The notes under the pieces are model-generated. The model was not told where the DNA came from. It was given only the letters and a program-made list of their open reading frames with translations, and did not search any database. Shown here in pieces: positions 1-6,862 of a stretch of DNA of 9,807 nucleotides (position 1 is the first letter of the stretch; each line of letters starts with the position of its first letter). Source of the DNA: Clostridia bacterium (GTDB taxonomy: Bacteria; Bacillota_E; SLMV01; PUMD01). The position numbers and the translations under genes are program-made. Where the stretch lies: NCBI GenBank assembly GCA_003562655.1, contig PWUC01000261.1, forward strand, positions 1 to 9,807, in the 5' to 3' direction.

Positions 1-963
1 AGCGGCACCCCCCAGAGCGGGAAGATCACCCTCGCACAACCCGGCGGGTCTGAGACGGATCTGCGCGTCTCGGTGATGCCCGCCAGTGGGGGACCCAGGG
101 TGACCCTGCGCGTTCTCGATCGATCCCTGGCACTGCACGGCCTGGAAGATCTCGGATTCACCAGCGACAGCCTCGACCGCTACCGGAAGCATATAGTCAA
201 CAAACCTTACGGCATGGTGCTGGTTGCCGGTCCCACGGGTTCGGGCAAGACGACCACCCTGTACAACACGGTGAGAGAGTTTGACCGAATATCCGTCAAT
301 GTCGTTGCGCTGGAGGATCCTGTCGAATACAGCCTGTCTCGGACCACCCAGGTGCAGGTGAACAGGGGCCGCGGCCTGACCTTCGCCTCCGGGCTGCGTT
401 CACTGCTCCGGCACGATCCAGATGTGATCATCGTGGGCGAGATCCGTGACGCAGAGACGGCGCGGATCGCCGCACAGGCGGCACTGACCGGACACAAGGT
501 CCTTTCCTCCCTTCACGCCATGGATGCGATCTCGGCACTTTTCCGACTCGTGGAAATGGGGGCGCAGCCCCACCTTCTTCCCGACGCGGTGTCCGGTGTG
601 GTCGCCCAGCGGCTGGTCAGACGCGTCTGCGGCAAATGCCGGGAGGAATATGTGCCCGGTGAAGTCGAACACCGGTGGTTTTGCCAAGCCGGGCTGGCCC
701 GTTCAATGCCGGAAACCCTCGTTCGGAGCTCTTCGGGCTGCAGTGCCTGTGCTGGCACCGGGCACATGGGCCGCGTCGGTGTCTTTGAGGTCCTGCCGCT
801 GGACAGCGAGCTCGGCGCAATGATTGCCGGCGGAGCCTCGCGACGGGAGGCCCTGCAGCTGGCCGTCAGGTCGGGTTTGGAGACACTGAAGCGGGCGGCG
901 CTGCTGAGAGTGGTCCAAAAGGATACCACCATGGAGGAAGTGATGCGGGTGATCCATGCGTAG
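1..963 (+). CDS. pilB: Type IV pilus / type II secretion assembly ATPase (PilB/GspE family), 5' end outside window
   Basis: This is a hexameric cytoplasmic ATPase that drives extension of a type IV pilus or pseudopilus. The frame is open from base 1, so the N-terminal part lies upstream and the GTG/ATG at 73/76 are internal codons. The 320 visible codons hold the end of the N2 domain and the full C-terminal motor. Walker A is GPTGSGKT (nt 229-252). The Asp box is ALEDPVEY, Walker B is DVIIVGEIRD around nt 421-450, and the His box is TGHKVLSSLHA. A tetracysteine zinc site, CGKC (residues 210-213 of the window frame) and CSAC (247-250), is typical of PilB/GspE and absent from the retraction ATPase PilT. 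The stop overlaps the next gene by 8 nt, implying translational coupling. Sequence alone does not separate PilB from GspE; the PilO-like neighbour slightly favours a type IV pilus. The family call is secure. Confidence 0.95.
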   Translation, partial: SGTPQSGKITLAQPGGSETDLRVSVMPASGGPRVTLRVLDRSLALHGLEDLGFTSDSLDRYRKHIVNKPYGMVLVAGPTGSGKTTTLYNTVREFDRISVNVVALEDPVEYSLSRTTQVQVNRGRGLTFASGLRSLLRHDPDVIIVGEIRDAETARIAAQAALTGHKVLSSLHAMDAISALFRLVEMGAQPHLLPDAVSGVVAQRLVRRVCGKCREEYVPGEVEHRWFCQAGLARSMPETLVRSSSGCSACAGTGHMGRVGVFEVLPLDSELGAMIAGGASRREALQLAVRSGLETLKRAALLRVVQKDTTMEEVMRVIHA

Positions 964-2236
964 TGTGCACATAATCGCGACCGCGGAAAGGGCCCGATTT
1001 CTCTTCACGGTGGTGAGCACCTGGCGGCATCGGCCCCTCTCACTGCATTCGTATGAGCTTCGCTCCGCCGATGAGGCCCTTGACAGGCTCCTTCAGGAGC
1101 TGAAATCCGGCGGGCAGAGGCCAAAATCCATCTTGTGGCTTCTTGGTCCGGACCGCTACCTCGATCGGGTTTTCTCCCTCCCGGTCCTTGCACAGCGGGA
1201 CGTGGCAGCGGGGACGCAGCGCCTCTTCAACGAGTGGTTGGGCACCAATACGCACCGCTTCCTGCTGCGGTGGCGCCGGGTGATGAAAACGACCGAGGAG
1301 GTCAGGGTATATGCCTCTGCAACAAGATCGGAGACCGTTGCAGCACTGCTCAGGGCGGGCTCGGGCCGGGGCATCGTCACCCGGGGCGTCTTCGGCGTCG
1401 CCGTCGCTCTCAGCACCGCAACGGCCGATGGGGTTGCTGCGCACATCGACGGTGAACGCACGCTCATATTGGCGGCTGCAGGAGGCCTGCCTGTGCAAAC
1501 TGCTGCTGCCAGGATCGATGGAAGCTGCGGCCGGGTGCAACAGCTGTGCCGCCAGATGCGTGGGCTGGCTGACGAACGAGGCCAGACTGTGAGCGAGAGG
1601 CCGAGGTTGGTGCTCGCCGGAGTCCCCGACGATGGCGACTTCGTCAGGGCCCTCGGGGAACGCGGATTCTGCGCATGTTCTCTGACCCGCTTCACCGCCG
1701 GATTGCTCAGGATGCCTGCCGATCTCAATTTTGCACCTGCCCGCCGGATGTCACCGAAATCGCTCGGACTGATTCTGGCCCTGATCGTTGGGTTGCAGGG
1801 TTCGGCACTGCTGCAGCTGCAGCAAAGATCCCGGGACGCTCTCGTCGACCTGCATCCGGAAGCACTGGAGTCCGGCGACGCCACCACTGTAGCCGGCGAA
1901 ATCGACGCTGCCTGGCGGGAAGTTGATCAGATCAGGCAGCGGACGGAACAGTTGAGGCGGGCCCTTGAATCTGCGCACTTGCGGCCCGACTGGACCCAGA
2001 TCCATCGAGTCGTCAGCGAGCGCAGCGCCGGGGTATCCGTGTATGACCTTTCTGCTCGAAAGGAATCCGGGGGGCGGTGGATGATCCGGATGTCTGCGGC
2101 CGCCAGTTCGCTGTCTGCCGTACCTGAGTTCGAGCGTCAGCTGCGAGAGGTCTTTGAGTCTGCATACATGGAGTCGCTGACGCTGACAGGCAGCAGTGCG
2201 GTGTCATTTGACATGAAGATGAGATGGTGTGAATGA
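956..2236 (+). CDS. GspL-like / PilM-PilN-like inner-membrane assembly protein
   Basis: This 426-residue protein has GspL-like topology. About 264 N-terminal residues are predicted cytoplasmic. A single membrane segment follows at about 268-287 (SLGLILALIVGLQGSALL), then a charged, coiled-coil-prone stretch (about 310-345, rich in E, Q and R), then a small C-terminal domain. That domain has the PilN/GspL-C pattern of a Trp/Ile/Val-rich start, a central alternating strand, an F-E-x-x-L helix and a final strand. The N-terminal half lies where PilM or the GspL actin-like domain would be, but I cannot see clear nucleotide-binding motifs. Position between the ATPase and the PilO-like gene, with overlaps at both ends, is the strongest support. 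The likely role is coupling the ATPase to the periplasmic alignment complex. ATG 956 is taken as the start because it overlaps the ATPase stop. The function is inferred from topology and order, not from a diagnostic motif. Confidence 0.75.
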   Translation: MRSVHIIATAERARFLFTVVSTWRHRPLSLHSYELRSADEALDRLLQELKSGGQRPKSILWLLGPDRYLDRVFSLPVLAQRDVAAGTQRLFNEWLGTNTHRFLLRWRRVMKTTEEVRVYASATRSETVAALLRAGSGRGIVTRGVFGVAVALSTATADGVAAHIDGERTLILAAAGGLPVQTAAARIDGSCGRVQQLCRQMRGLADERGQTVSERPRLVLAGVPDDGDFVRALGERGFCACSLTRFTAGLLRMPADLNFAPARRMSPKSLGLILALIVGLQGSALLQLQQRSRDALVDLHPEALESGDATTVAGEIDAAWREVDQIRQRTEQLRRALESAHLRPDWTQIHRVVSERSAGVSVYDLSARKESGGRWMIRMSAAASSLSAVPEFERQLREVFESAYMESLTLTGSSAVSFDMKMRWCE

Positions 2237-2787
2237 GGCATCGAAGACAGATGCGGGCGATAGTGATCGTCTTTGTCCTCACGCAGTGTGCCCTTGGGTG
2301 GGTCCTCTTCCGGACGCTGGCCGATGCCTCTGAGGCCGTGGGGGCCCTGCAGGATCCAGGACAGATGCACAGCACCCGCGAGGGCAGCCATCAGGCTCAG
2401 GGGGTTGAACAACAGGGCCTCCGGGAGATCGAAGCGGCGCGTCGTGAGGCCCAGAGGGAGTTCGAACAGGTCGCTGCCCGACTGCCCGAACGGCTCACCA
2501 CCGCCGAAATTGTTGAGCACTTGCACGGTGCCAGCATGGAGGCCGGCTGCAGGCTCACCGGCATCGCCATGGGAGATGCTCAGCATTGCTGCGGCCTGAC
2601 GGTCACTTCCCTGCGGGCCGACGTCATCGTCTCCGACACAGCTGCGCTGCTGCACTTCGTCGACCGGGTTGAGGCCCGGGACCTGAGCATGTCTGTCCAG
2701 CTGTCGCAGCTCCCGCTGTTCTCAGAGCCCAGGACTGTGAATCTGTCTCTGCGGGTTCACAGCCTGCTCGGGGTTGACCGCCCATAA
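2233..2787 (+). CDS. PilO/GspM-like alignment-complex protein
   Basis: This 184-residue bitopic protein starts at an ATGA overlap with the stop of the upstream gene. It has a short basic N-terminus (MRHRRQMR) and one membrane helix at about 8-27. A long Glu/Arg/Gln/Ala-rich helix (about 50-85) should form a coiled coil. The last 100 residues alternate helices and strands and look like the ferredoxin-like fold of PilO/GspM. They begin with TTAEIVEHLH and end with two strands, the last around VNLSLRVHSL. PilO dimerises with PilN in the periplasm and links the cytoplasmic motor to the pilus channel; here the partner would be the upstream GspL-like protein. Length and topology match the family (usually 170-210 residues). 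No catalytic motif is expected. Its stop TAA (2785-2787) overlaps an ATA triplet that probably replaces the start codon of the next gene. Confidence 0.75.
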   Translation: MRHRRQMRAIVIVFVLTQCALGWVLFRTLADASEAVGALQDPGQMHSTREGSHQAQGVEQQGLREIEAARREAQREFEQVAARLPERLTTAEIVEHLHGASMEAGCRLTGIAMGDAQHCCGLTVTSLRADVIVSDTAALLHFVDRVEARDLSMSVQLSQLPLFSEPRTVNLSLRVHSLLGVDRP

Positions 2788-3180
2788 GACAACGCAGGGG
2801 TCTGATGCTGGTGGAGGTAACCGCTGGGGCCATTTTGTGCGGCAGTCTGATCGCCCTAGCGGCAGGGGCTGCCGCGTGGTCTCTGTTCATGCGGACCTTA
2901 CGCGGCGGAACCTGGCCAGGCAGAGGGCCGCCAGTGTCCTTGCCAGGCTGTCTGCTGGGCGCTGTGAGTCCCTGTATGAACACAAGTCGACCTGGTGATG
3001 AAGGGGTATCCTGCCCATGACATCCTCTCTCGAGGATGCGGCAGCGCGGTCAGTCCACCGGGATTGACGCCTATGGCAACTGATTGGAGAGGAACAGGAG
3101 CAGGCGGCGGCCTCGTGGAGGCAGGAAGGGGTGAGATCTCACTTCTATTGGGTGTCCGAAAACGGTGGGGAGGAGGTTGA
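2784..3180 (+). pseudogene. Degraded minor type IV prepilin / pseudopilin (PilV/GspI-like)
   Basis: In the frame starting at ATA 2784 the sequence reads x-RQRRG then LMLVEVTAGAIL, followed by a hydrophobic helix to about nt 2895. This is a class III prepilin signal: basic leader, Gly at -1, Glu at +5. The triplet at the expected start is ATA, forming ATAA with the upstream stop where ATGA would be normal. ATG 2805 is too late, because it would remove the leader and the cleavage site. At about 2890-2905 the plausible coding frame moves by -1 to an Ala/Arg/Leu-rich helix (RRNLARQRAASVLARLSAG) with high third-position GC. That frame stops at 2996 and 2999 and again at 3065. No single frame is convincing from 3000 to 3180. 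The roughly 400-nt span matches a 130-residue minor pilin. This is either a decayed gene or a stretch with sequence errors. A genuine 71-residue protein in the first frame is less likely. Confidence 0.55.
3172..3176 (+). promoter_or_regulatory. Strong Shine-Dalgarno of the intact prepilin gene
   Basis: GGAGG (inside GGGGAGGAGG, 3167-3176) lies 7 nt before ATG 3184. It fixes that start and suggests high translation, as expected for a pilin subunit. Confidence 0.8.
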
Positions 3181-3183
3181 ATC

Positions 3184-3651
3184 ATGGATGCGACAACGAA
3201 GAGACGGGTTCGATGCACCGGCCTTGCACTGGTGGAGTTGCTAATCGTGATCGCGGTGCTCGCCGTTATCACGGCCGTCGCGACTGGCGCCGTGCGGGGG
3301 TTGGCCCGCAGAGCGCAGCAGGCCGCTCTCATGAGCAACCTGGCAAGGATCCAGGGAGCCGTCGACCGTTTCTACGCAGAATCAAACTACTATCCTACGG
3401 GACACGGCTCCGAGATCGGGCCGCAGCCTTCGGACTACGACCGGGAGGAGCAGCCCTTCGGGTTCATGCTGGTGATGACGGCCCAGGATCCCCGCGGCAA
3501 CGTCTTCCTCGGTCACTATCTTCGGTCCAGACCCGTCACCGATAGCATTGCCTACGGACTGCCCCGCATCTCCGGTGACGGGGGCGAGGACCTGTTTTTT
3601 GGCGTCACAGCGACGGGGCAGGTGTTCGTCACCACTGAAAGGCCCCAGTGA
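3184..3651 (+). CDS. Type IV prepilin / major pseudopilin-like subunit (PilA/GspG type)
   Basis: This 155-residue prepilin has a 13-residue basic leader ending RVRCTG. After cleavage at Gly the mature chain begins LALVELLIVIAVLAVI, with Glu at +5. That is the consensus recognised by PilD-type prepilin peptidase, which would also N-methylate residue 1. The residue at +1 is Leu rather than the usual Phe or Met. The hydrophobic helix runs into an amphipathic stretch, SNLARIQGAVDRFYAE, then NYYPTG, a pattern seen in GspG and PilA pilins. The globular part contains many Asp, Gly and Pro residues, and the mature chain has no cysteine pair. It is the last clear gene of the pilus cluster and directly follows the broken minor pilin. 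It could be the major fibre subunit or one of several minor pilins; abundance cannot be judged from here. Confidence 0.88.
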   Translation: MDATTKRRVRCTGLALVELLIVIAVLAVITAVATGAVRGLARRAQQAALMSNLARIQGAVDRFYAESNYYPTGHGSEIGPQPSDYDREEQPFGFMLVMTAQDPRGNVFLGHYLRSRPVTDSIAYGLPRISGDGGEDLFFGVTATGQVFVTTERPQ

Positions 3652-3839
3652 CGGGGTCGGATTGCCGGATGATTCGCCGGTCCCGACAGCCCTGGCGGAG
3701 CACCTTTGATGTAAGGTTAGGGACCGAAAAGACGGGATGGGGATGGTGGCGTCCAACGCCCCGTCCGCGCAGACTACGAATCGCCGCGATGGAGCATGCA
3801 TGCCCTGGGTGATGGCATGGGGAAGGGAGATCACAACGG
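3652..3839 (+). promoter_or_regulatory. Structured 188-nt leader upstream of the GLUG-repeat gene
   Basis: No gene is evident here. Several inverted repeats stand out. Hairpin A (3656-3660 with 3683-3687, plus inner CCGG pairs 3665-3668/3677-3680) begins just after the prepilin stop. Stem B pairs CGGTCCC (3678-3684) with GGGACCG (3720-3726) and shares bases with A, so the two exclude each other. GACGG 3731-3735 pairs with CCGTC 3761-3765 around a GGCGT-CCA-ACGCC hairpin (3748-3760). CATGCC 3799-3804 pairs with GGCATG 3814-3819 just before the ribosome binding site (GGGAG 3825-3829). The layout could be a terminator followed by a structured 5' leader. I do not recognise a known riboswitch consensus, and no convincing -35/-10 pair is visible. 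Confidence 0.35.
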
Positions 3840-5186
3840 ATGAAACACTGCCTTATTGCCCTCGTACTGAGCATCATTTTCTGGGCCCTGCAGCCTCCGG
3901 CACTCTGGGCTGCAGAGCCCCCCGGCGGGATCTGGCCGGAAAGACCCGACGTCGTATTCACCGTGAACATGTCGCCAGATGAGATGAGGGCCGCCGTTGC
4001 ACGGATGAACGCACAAAGCCCGGGTGATGACGACGAGTATGAGAGCCATGGCCCTCTCAGAGAGCCCCAGGAAGGCGAGATTTCCGTGCTCACCCTGGAG
4101 GACCTGGCCAGAATCGGGACCGATGACACCTGCGCAGCAGGTCACCGCTGGAGCCTGGACGCCAGCTACATCCTCATGTCAGACATAGATGCCTCGGAGA
4201 CAGGGGAGTGCGTCGACGGCTGGCTTCCCATCGGCTGGCCCTTTGATGAGGGGGGAAGCTGGGATGAAGACCTTCGGTTCTCTGGCACCTTTGATGGAAA
4301 TGGTTTTGCCGTGGCAGATCTGACAAGCGATCGGCCCGACCGACCTTATCAGGGGTTGTTCGGCAGGACAACCGCCGATGCACAGATAAGGAACCTGATC
4401 CTGACCGACGCACATATTGCCGGGAGCCAGTATGTCGGTGCCCTGGCCGGATACAATGGGGGAGTCGTTGAAAACGTCCGGGTCGCAGCCTCCGTCAGCG
4501 GGACAGGTGCAGCAACGGGTGGATTGATCGGTTACAATCTCGGGGCCGTCCTGACCAGTCAGGTAACGGGTCAGGTCACCGGCGGCACCCTCTGTGGCGG
4601 GCTGATCGGGTACAGCATGATGGGTATGATCAGCGGATGCCTCTCGACTGCAGCGGTCACCGCAACCGGAGACCGTGTGGGCGGGTTGATTGGCCACTCC
4701 TCCCGGAGTTCGGTCGAAAACTGCCACGCGGGGGGTGAGGTCTTCACTGAGTCCCGAGCATCGGGTGGCCTGATCGGGCAATTTGACCGGGGTGGCCTCA
4801 TTGCGAACAGCTACGCCACCGGTTCCGTGGCGGGGCATCGTCAGGTGGGTGGCCTGGTCGGGCTGATGACAAACAGCCACGGCGATCACCTGAAGATCTG
4901 CTGCTCCTACTCAGCCGGATACGTGAGCGGCTCCTTCGATACGGGGGGTCTGGTCGGCCGTCAGGAGGCAGGGCACGACGGCGATCTGGTGCGGAACGAG
5001 GTGGAAAGCTCCCACTGGGACATGGAGGCCTCGGGGCAGTCTTCATCGGAGGGCGGTACCGCCCAGACGACTGAGAGCATGATGCGGCAGGCGACCTTCC
5101 ACAGCTGGGACTTCGACCTGGTCTGGTCCATTCTTGAGGGCGAGAGCTACCCGTACCTGATTGCCCCTGCGTCAGCTGGTCCGTGA
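3840..5186 (+). CDS. Secreted GLUG-repeat surface protein
   Basis: This 448-residue protein opens with a Sec signal peptide: basic MKH, hydrophobic 4-18, likely cleavage near ALWA-A at about 24. A spacer rich in Asp and Glu follows. At about 80-150 is the usual entry to GLUG proteins: ISVLTLEDLARI, WSLDASYILMSDID, GWLPIGWPF and FSGTFDGNG. GLUG cores follow at 172 (GLFG), 199 (VGALAG), 227, 253, 281, 309, 337 and 369 (GGLIG/GGLVG). The spacing is exactly 28 residues from 253 to 337. The C-terminus carries the family's closing pattern of HWD, SGQ, GGT-x-x-TT, WDF and EGESYPYL. GLUG repeats probably fold as a beta-solenoid and occur in bacterial surface proteins and adhesins; no enzyme site is seen. 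Several Cys lie in the repeats (252, 267, 295, 354, 355). No sorting signal or membrane anchor is visible, so the protein is released, or retained by an unknown partner. A link with the pilus is inferred from position only. Confidence 0.88.
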   Translation: MKHCLIALVLSIIFWALQPPALWAAEPPGGIWPERPDVVFTVNMSPDEMRAAVARMNAQSPGDDDEYESHGPLREPQEGEISVLTLEDLARIGTDDTCAAGHRWSLDASYILMSDIDASETGECVDGWLPIGWPFDEGGSWDEDLRFSGTFDGNGFAVADLTSDRPDRPYQGLFGRTTADAQIRNLILTDAHIAGSQYVGALAGYNGGVVENVRVAASVSGTGAATGGLIGYNLGAVLTSQVTGQVTGGTLCGGLIGYSMMGMISGCLSTAAVTATGDRVGGLIGHSSRSSVENCHAGGEVFTESRASGGLIGQFDRGGLIANSYATGSVAGHRQVGGLVGLMTNSHGDHLKICCSYSAGYVSGSFDTGGLVGRQEAGHDGDLVRNEVESSHWDMEASGQSSSEGGTAQTTESMMRQATFHSWDFDLVWSILEGESYPYLIAPASAGP

Positions 5187-5355
5187 AACGCTCCTTCGGG
5201 TGCGCCAGGCGACGGGGGAGAGGCCCGGTTTTCCACGACCCGGTGCCGTCGGGATGCCTCCCCGACGGCAGGGATTTGAGTCGCTGCAGCGAAAAATGCT
5301 CCACCTGGATGGAGTGTCCAGGTCGAAAACCGCAGGGGAGAGGAGTGAGGCCCAA
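5187..5355 (+). promoter_or_regulatory. Hairpin-rich 169-nt leader upstream of the M28 peptidase gene
   Basis: No independent gene is seen, although the peptidase frame stays open upstream. A perfect 10-bp GC-rich hairpin spans 5244-5270 (TGCCGTCGGG with CCCGACGGCA, 7-nt loop). It lacks a T-run afterwards, so it is at best a weak or factor-assisted terminator for the GLUG gene. A second hairpin pairs ACCTGGA 5303-5309 with TCCAGGT 5317-5323. An alternative pairing, CTCCA 5299-5303 with TGGAG 5310-5314, uses overlapping bases, so the two are mutually exclusive. The ribosome binding site AGGAG is at 5341-5345. No known riboswitch class was recognised and no good promoter was found. Confidence 0.35.
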
Positions 5356-6726
5356 GTGACAGACCGAGTTGATCGGCAGATCATAGCTGATCTGTATCTT
5401 TCCAGGTCCGGGATGGATTTTCTCACGGACCTGGTCGAGGGGTTCGGCCCGCGCTTTGGAGGCAGCGAGCAGGAGCGCGGGGCGGCGAAATTCATACAGG
5501 AGCGCTTCCGCAGTGCCGGAGCGGACGACGCCTGGAGGGAGAAATTTGCGTGGACGGGATGGGAACGCAGGGAGACGGGTCTTCAGGCGGTTTCACCGGA
5601 GGAGAGGTCCTTTGAGTGCATTGCCCTGCCGTACTGTCCTGCTGCAGAGGTAGAGGCACCCCTGGTATACCTGGGTGATGGGCATCCGCAGACCTACGAG
5701 GAAAACCGCGGGCAGATTGAGGGAGCCATCGTCATGGTGACCACTGCGACACCCAGATTCTATCACCGCTCCATGCATCGCGGAGAGAAGCTGGGCAGAG
5801 CGCTGGAGGCGGGCGCCGCGGGCTTCATCTGGATGCGGGGTGAGCCCGGTGGGCTGCCTGAGACCGGCTCGGCCCGCTTTGGGAGGGCGTGTGAGGTGCC
5901 CGCAATCTCTGTCTCATACGAGACCGGCCACGAGATCCTCCGTCTGGCCTCCCACGGTGATGTCCGGCTGAAGATCACCTCCACCAACCGGGTCTACGAC
6001 ACCACCTCCTACAACGTGATAGGCGAGCTGAAGGGTGCGGAGCACCCCGGAGAGGTGCTGGTGGTCGGAGCCCACTACGACGGTCACGACATCAGCCAGT
6101 CGGCCGCAGACAACGGGGCGGGAATCGCTGTGGTTCTGGAGGCTCTGCGAGCCCTGGCGAAGCACAGGGAGCACCTGAAACGGACCCTTCGATTTGTGGG
6201 CTTTGCCGGCGAGGAGATGGGGCTTCTGGGTGCCGAGCACTACGCCTGCAGCCACGCTGATGACCATACGGTCTTCATGCTCAACCTGGATGGTGCCGGC
6301 AGGGGCGACCGAACCTCTCTGGTTCTGCAGGGCTGGCCCGGGGCCATCACCTACTTCAAGGACATGACCAGGGACATGTATGAGACGGACATCTCCGTTG
6401 GGGATTCCTTCGGCCTGTATTCTGACATGTACCCCTTCGCCGTCCGGGGGATTCCTGCAGCGACGCTTTCGTCAACTCAGCCGGGGACATCGGGAGCACC
6501 CCGGGGTTACGGTCACACATACTGGGATTCTCTCGAGAAGGTCAACCCGCGCTTTCTGCAGCTGGATGCGGCCCGGGTGGCCAGGATGATGTTCCGCCTG
6601 GCAACGGTGGATCACATCCCCATGGAGCCCAGGTCGCGAGATGAGATCGAGGCGCGGATAGCCGAACTGGGATTTGACGTGGTGCTGTGCTATGAGGATC
6701 GCTCGCTGCCGGAGCCCGGAGCCTGA
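5356..6726 (+). CDS. M28-family zinc metallopeptidase (aminopeptidase-like) with PA-type insert
   Basis: This 456-residue co-catalytic di-zinc peptidase should remove N-terminal residues from peptides. All five M28 ligand positions are present: His240 (GAHYDGH), Asp252 (ADNGAG, bridging), Glu287 of GEEMG with Glu286 as the likely general base, Asp312 (NLDGAG), and His387 (GYGHTYWD). Residues about 100-215 look like a protease-associated (PA) domain, with VYLGDG, IVMVTT, AGAAGFIWM and EVPAISVSY. Acidic and Gly-rich loops are common. I chose GTG 5356 because AGGAG (5341-5345) precedes it by 10 nt. The frame is open back to 5161, but those extra residues are Arg/Gly-rich and unlike the family. 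No signal peptide is seen, so it is predicted cytoplasmic. The substrate is unknown. It stands alone between two intergenic regions with hairpins. Confidence 0.9.
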   Translation: MTDRVDRQIIADLYLSRSGMDFLTDLVEGFGPRFGGSEQERGAAKFIQERFRSAGADDAWREKFAWTGWERRETGLQAVSPEERSFECIALPYCPAAEVEAPLVYLGDGHPQTYEENRGQIEGAIVMVTTATPRFYHRSMHRGEKLGRALEAGAAGFIWMRGEPGGLPETGSARFGRACEVPAISVSYETGHEILRLASHGDVRLKITSTNRVYDTTSYNVIGELKGAEHPGEVLVVGAHYDGHDISQSAADNGAGIAVVLEALRALAKHREHLKRTLRFVGFAGEEMGLLGAEHYACSHADDHTVFMLNLDGAGRGDRTSLVLQGWPGAITYFKDMTRDMYETDISVGDSFGLYSDMYPFAVRGIPAATLSSTQPGTSGAPRGYGHTYWDSLEKVNPRFLQLDAARVARMMFRLATVDHIPMEPRSRDEIEARIAELGFDVVLCYEDRSLPEPGA

Positions 6727-6733
6727 TAGATCC

Positions 6734-6771
6734 CGGGGGCTGATCTGTGACTCATTCCGGATCAGTCCCCG
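6734..6771. terminator. Inverted repeat between convergent genes, possible bidirectional terminator
   Basis: GGGGCTGATC (6736-6745) pairs with GATCAG-T-CCCC (6760-6770), with one bulged T and a 14-nt loop. The hairpin begins 7 nt after the peptidase stop, in the gap between convergent genes, as expected for a shared terminator. No T-tract follows on either strand, so an intrinsic mechanism is uncertain. Confidence 0.45.
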
Positions 6772-6799
6772 TCTCCGGCCGTCGCCTCAAGAAACGGCG

Positions 6800-6844
6800 G
6801 GCGGCATCCCTGCGTCACCGGGCGCCTCCATGACCGATGCCGCC
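6800..6844. terminator. Second long-loop inverted repeat downstream of the methyltransferase gene
   Basis: GGCGGCATC (6800-6808) pairs perfectly with GATGCCGCC (6836-6844) across a 27-nt loop. It lies 18 nt beyond the methyltransferase stop on the - strand and could end that transcript. There is no T-run. The rest of the 136-nt gap (6727-6862) holds nothing else I recognise apart from a small GCCGT/ACGGC pair at 6779-6798. Confidence 0.35.
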
Positions 6845-6862
6845 GGTCAGTCACTGCAGGAC

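Noticed and set aside
1156..1887. Long minus-strand open frame opposite the GspL-like gene
   Set aside because: A Ser/Arg/Pro-rich shadow frame, typical of the antisense of GC-rich coding DNA, with no start context.
2774..2998. A 74-codon open frame starting at TTG 2774
   Set aside because: Its first half is the shadow of the prepilin N-terminal helix in another frame. Only its second half looks coding, which is better explained by a frameshift.
2996..3067. TGA read as Trp or Sec, joining the fragments of the broken prepilin
   Set aside because: All three stops in that frame are TGA, but other genes here (for example at 3649, 5184 and 6724) end in TGA normally. Reading through would give an odd run of Trp, and no SECIS-like element is evident.
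2998..3180. Possible small gene starting ATG 2998 and ending just before the intact prepilin
   Set aside because: Gly/Arg-rich with poor third-position bias, no ribosome binding site and no family resemblance. It was kept only as part of the degraded pilin interval.
3694..3712. Possible sigma-54 promoter (TGGCGG to TTTGAT) before the GLUG gene
   Set aside because: The -12 element does not align with TTGC at the required spacing.
5187..5215. Resemblance to part of a glycine riboswitch on the minus strand (CCGAAGGAGC)
   Set aside because: Only a short piece of the core matches, the accompanying GGAGAG element is not correctly placed, and no downstream minus-strand gene uses it.
5161..5355. 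N-terminal extension of the M28 peptidase to the first open codon
   Set aside because: Arg/Gly-rich, no signal peptide, overlaps the GLUG gene, and contains perfect hairpins. GTG 5356 has a good ribosome binding site.
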